Shown here piece after piece: positions 5,276-5,790 of a stretch of DNA of 5,790 nucleotides. This stretch comes from Candidatus Saccharimonadota bacterium (GTDB lineage: Bacteria > Patescibacteriota > Saccharimonadia > Saccharimonadales > UBA4665). Numbering within the stretch: position 1 is the first letter of the stretch; the number at the start of each line of letters is the position of its first letter. The position numbers and the translations under genes were made by a program. Under the pieces are notes generated by a model. That model was not told the DNA's origin. It did no database searches and worked only from the letters and a program-made list of their open reading frames with translations. The DNA lies in contig JARIHB010000063.1 of assembly GCA_029288515.1 (NCBI GenBank), forward strand, positions 1-5,790. The letters are read 5' to 3'.

Positions 5276-5790
5276 ATGGAAAATCACGAAGACCCCTCAG
5301 AAGATATACCTGACTTACCGCAGCACGGCGTCGATGGCCCGCATGGCGTGCCGGCTGACGGTGATCCCCTCGCATTTGAAACGTTATCCGACGGCATCGC
5401 AAGGCAGCCCTCGGACCATCTCATAGATCCGCGGCAAACGCCAGAGCATTTCGAATTGCAGGTAGAGCAGGCTTTGTACGAGCTCTCCGACACTCTAAGC
5501 GCCACATTGACAGCCTCAATCCACGCATCGCTAGATGCGAAGAGTAGCGATATCGTTGATCCGCCACGTCCTCTGGATCCGGAAGTGCCGTTCAGTGTTG
5601 AACAATTTAACGAGCCGGTGTCTCCGGAGGAGGCAGGACAGGCATACGCAATCCTCCATGAGCGCGTGCAGCGTTCGTACGGAAATCACCATCACCTTAT
5701 GCAGCGGGCTGTTACGAGTTTTAATGCAGTAGATGGCAGCTTCACATGCGGCTGGGGCGTGGCTCTGGAGCAATCAGACGAACGCGGTTA
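5276..5790 (+). CDS. Array gene 4: paralogue-family protein, N-terminal part only
   Basis: The frame is open from ATG 5276 to the right edge: 171 codons plus TA. The last two bases probably begin a Tyr codon, but a stop cannot be excluded from the window alone. The N-terminus is the closest match to gene 3: 20 of the first 41 residues are identical without gaps, including IP (11-12), GVP (24-26) and DPLAF-TLS-GI (30-41). Then come helix TPEHFELQVEQALYELSD (55-72), VPFSVEQFNE (104-113), QAYAILHERV (122-131), and WG (160-161) with DERG (168-171). All expected N-terminal family blocks are present in order, so this is a normal fourth copy cut by the window rather than a visible fragment. Function is unknown. 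No signal peptide or membrane segment is seen in this part. Confidence 0.85.
   Translation, partial: MENHEDPSEDIPDLPQHGVDGPHGVPADGDPLAFETLSDGIARQPSDHLIDPRQTPEHFELQVEQALYELSDTLSATLTASIHASLDAKSSDIVDPPRPLDPEVPFSVEQFNEPVSPEEAGQAYAILHERVQRSYGNHHHLMQRAVTSFNAVDGSFTCGWGVALEQSDERG

Larger units (their letters stand above)
1131..5790 (+). other. Tandem array of four diverged paralogous genes
   Basis: Four same-strand genes sit head to tail with spacers of 26, 51 and 18 nt. Their proteins share the same block order and nearly the same length (452, 446 and 449 aa for the full copies). The blocks are D-P-L, P-L-S-V-x-Q-F, W-G...D-x-R-G, L-T-G, H-x-x-G, A-R-E-L-E-R-I, G-N-K-V, Y-D-x-A-D-I-T-E and a final L/I-Y-R-P. 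This shows repeated gene duplication followed by strong divergence. The array is bounded on the left by the rpmG terminator and continues beyond the right edge. Confidence 0.88.

Noticed and set aside
1131..5790. Possible CRISPR, transposon, phage or toxin-antitoxin locus
   Set aside because: No short direct repeats with spacers, terminal inverted repeats, transposase or integrase motifs, phage structural genes or small paired ORFs are visible.

Overview
The window looks like a chromosomal segment of a small-genome bacterium of the Patescibacteria/CPR radiation, with Saccharibacteria (TM7) the best guess. Four things point that way: the cysteine-free L33 with its sequence style, the DUF218-like protein with a Ser-His-x-Pro-Arg-Cys motif, very short intergenic spacers, and genes that begin without ribosome binding sites. 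Stops used are TAA and TAG, and the long ORFs read cleanly in the standard bacterial code. The lineage is inferred from recalled sequence style, not from a database search.

Layout. Positions 1-584 hold the 5' part of a minus-strand gene for a DUF218/YdcF-like protein that runs off the left edge. A divergent intergenic region (585-708) carries a promoter in each direction. Next come a complete tRNA-Thr(GGU) with encoded CCA (709-783), a promoter, rpmG for ribosomal protein L33 (859-1062) and a strong intrinsic terminator (1084-1109). The rest (1131-5790) is a head-to-tail array of four related genes on the plus strand: three complete (452, 446 and 449 aa) and one cut by the right edge. No stretch longer than 300 bases lacks a gene.

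The array is the interesting part. The four proteins share ordered blocks: a Pro/acid-rich N-terminus with an Asp-Pro-Leu motif, a Pro-Leu-Ser-Val-x-Gln-Phe block, Trp-Gly...Asp-x-Arg-Gly followed by beta-rich sequence, a helical Ala-Arg-Glu-Leu-Glu-Arg-Ile block, and a C-terminal Gly-Asn...Tyr-Asp-x-Ala-Asp-Ile-Thr-Glu block. The full copies are strongly diverged from each other outside the blocks. I recognise no known family. No signal peptides or membrane segments are visible, so the products look soluble.

Three of the four array genes (1, 2 and 4) have a -10-like hexamer ending only 7-9 nt before an ATGG start and no Shine-Dalgarno sequence. This predicts leaderless, individually started mRNAs, unlike the upstream DUF218-like gene and rpmG, which have purine-rich ribosome binding sites. 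The third gene fits less cleanly. What the array proteins do cannot be read from the sequence.
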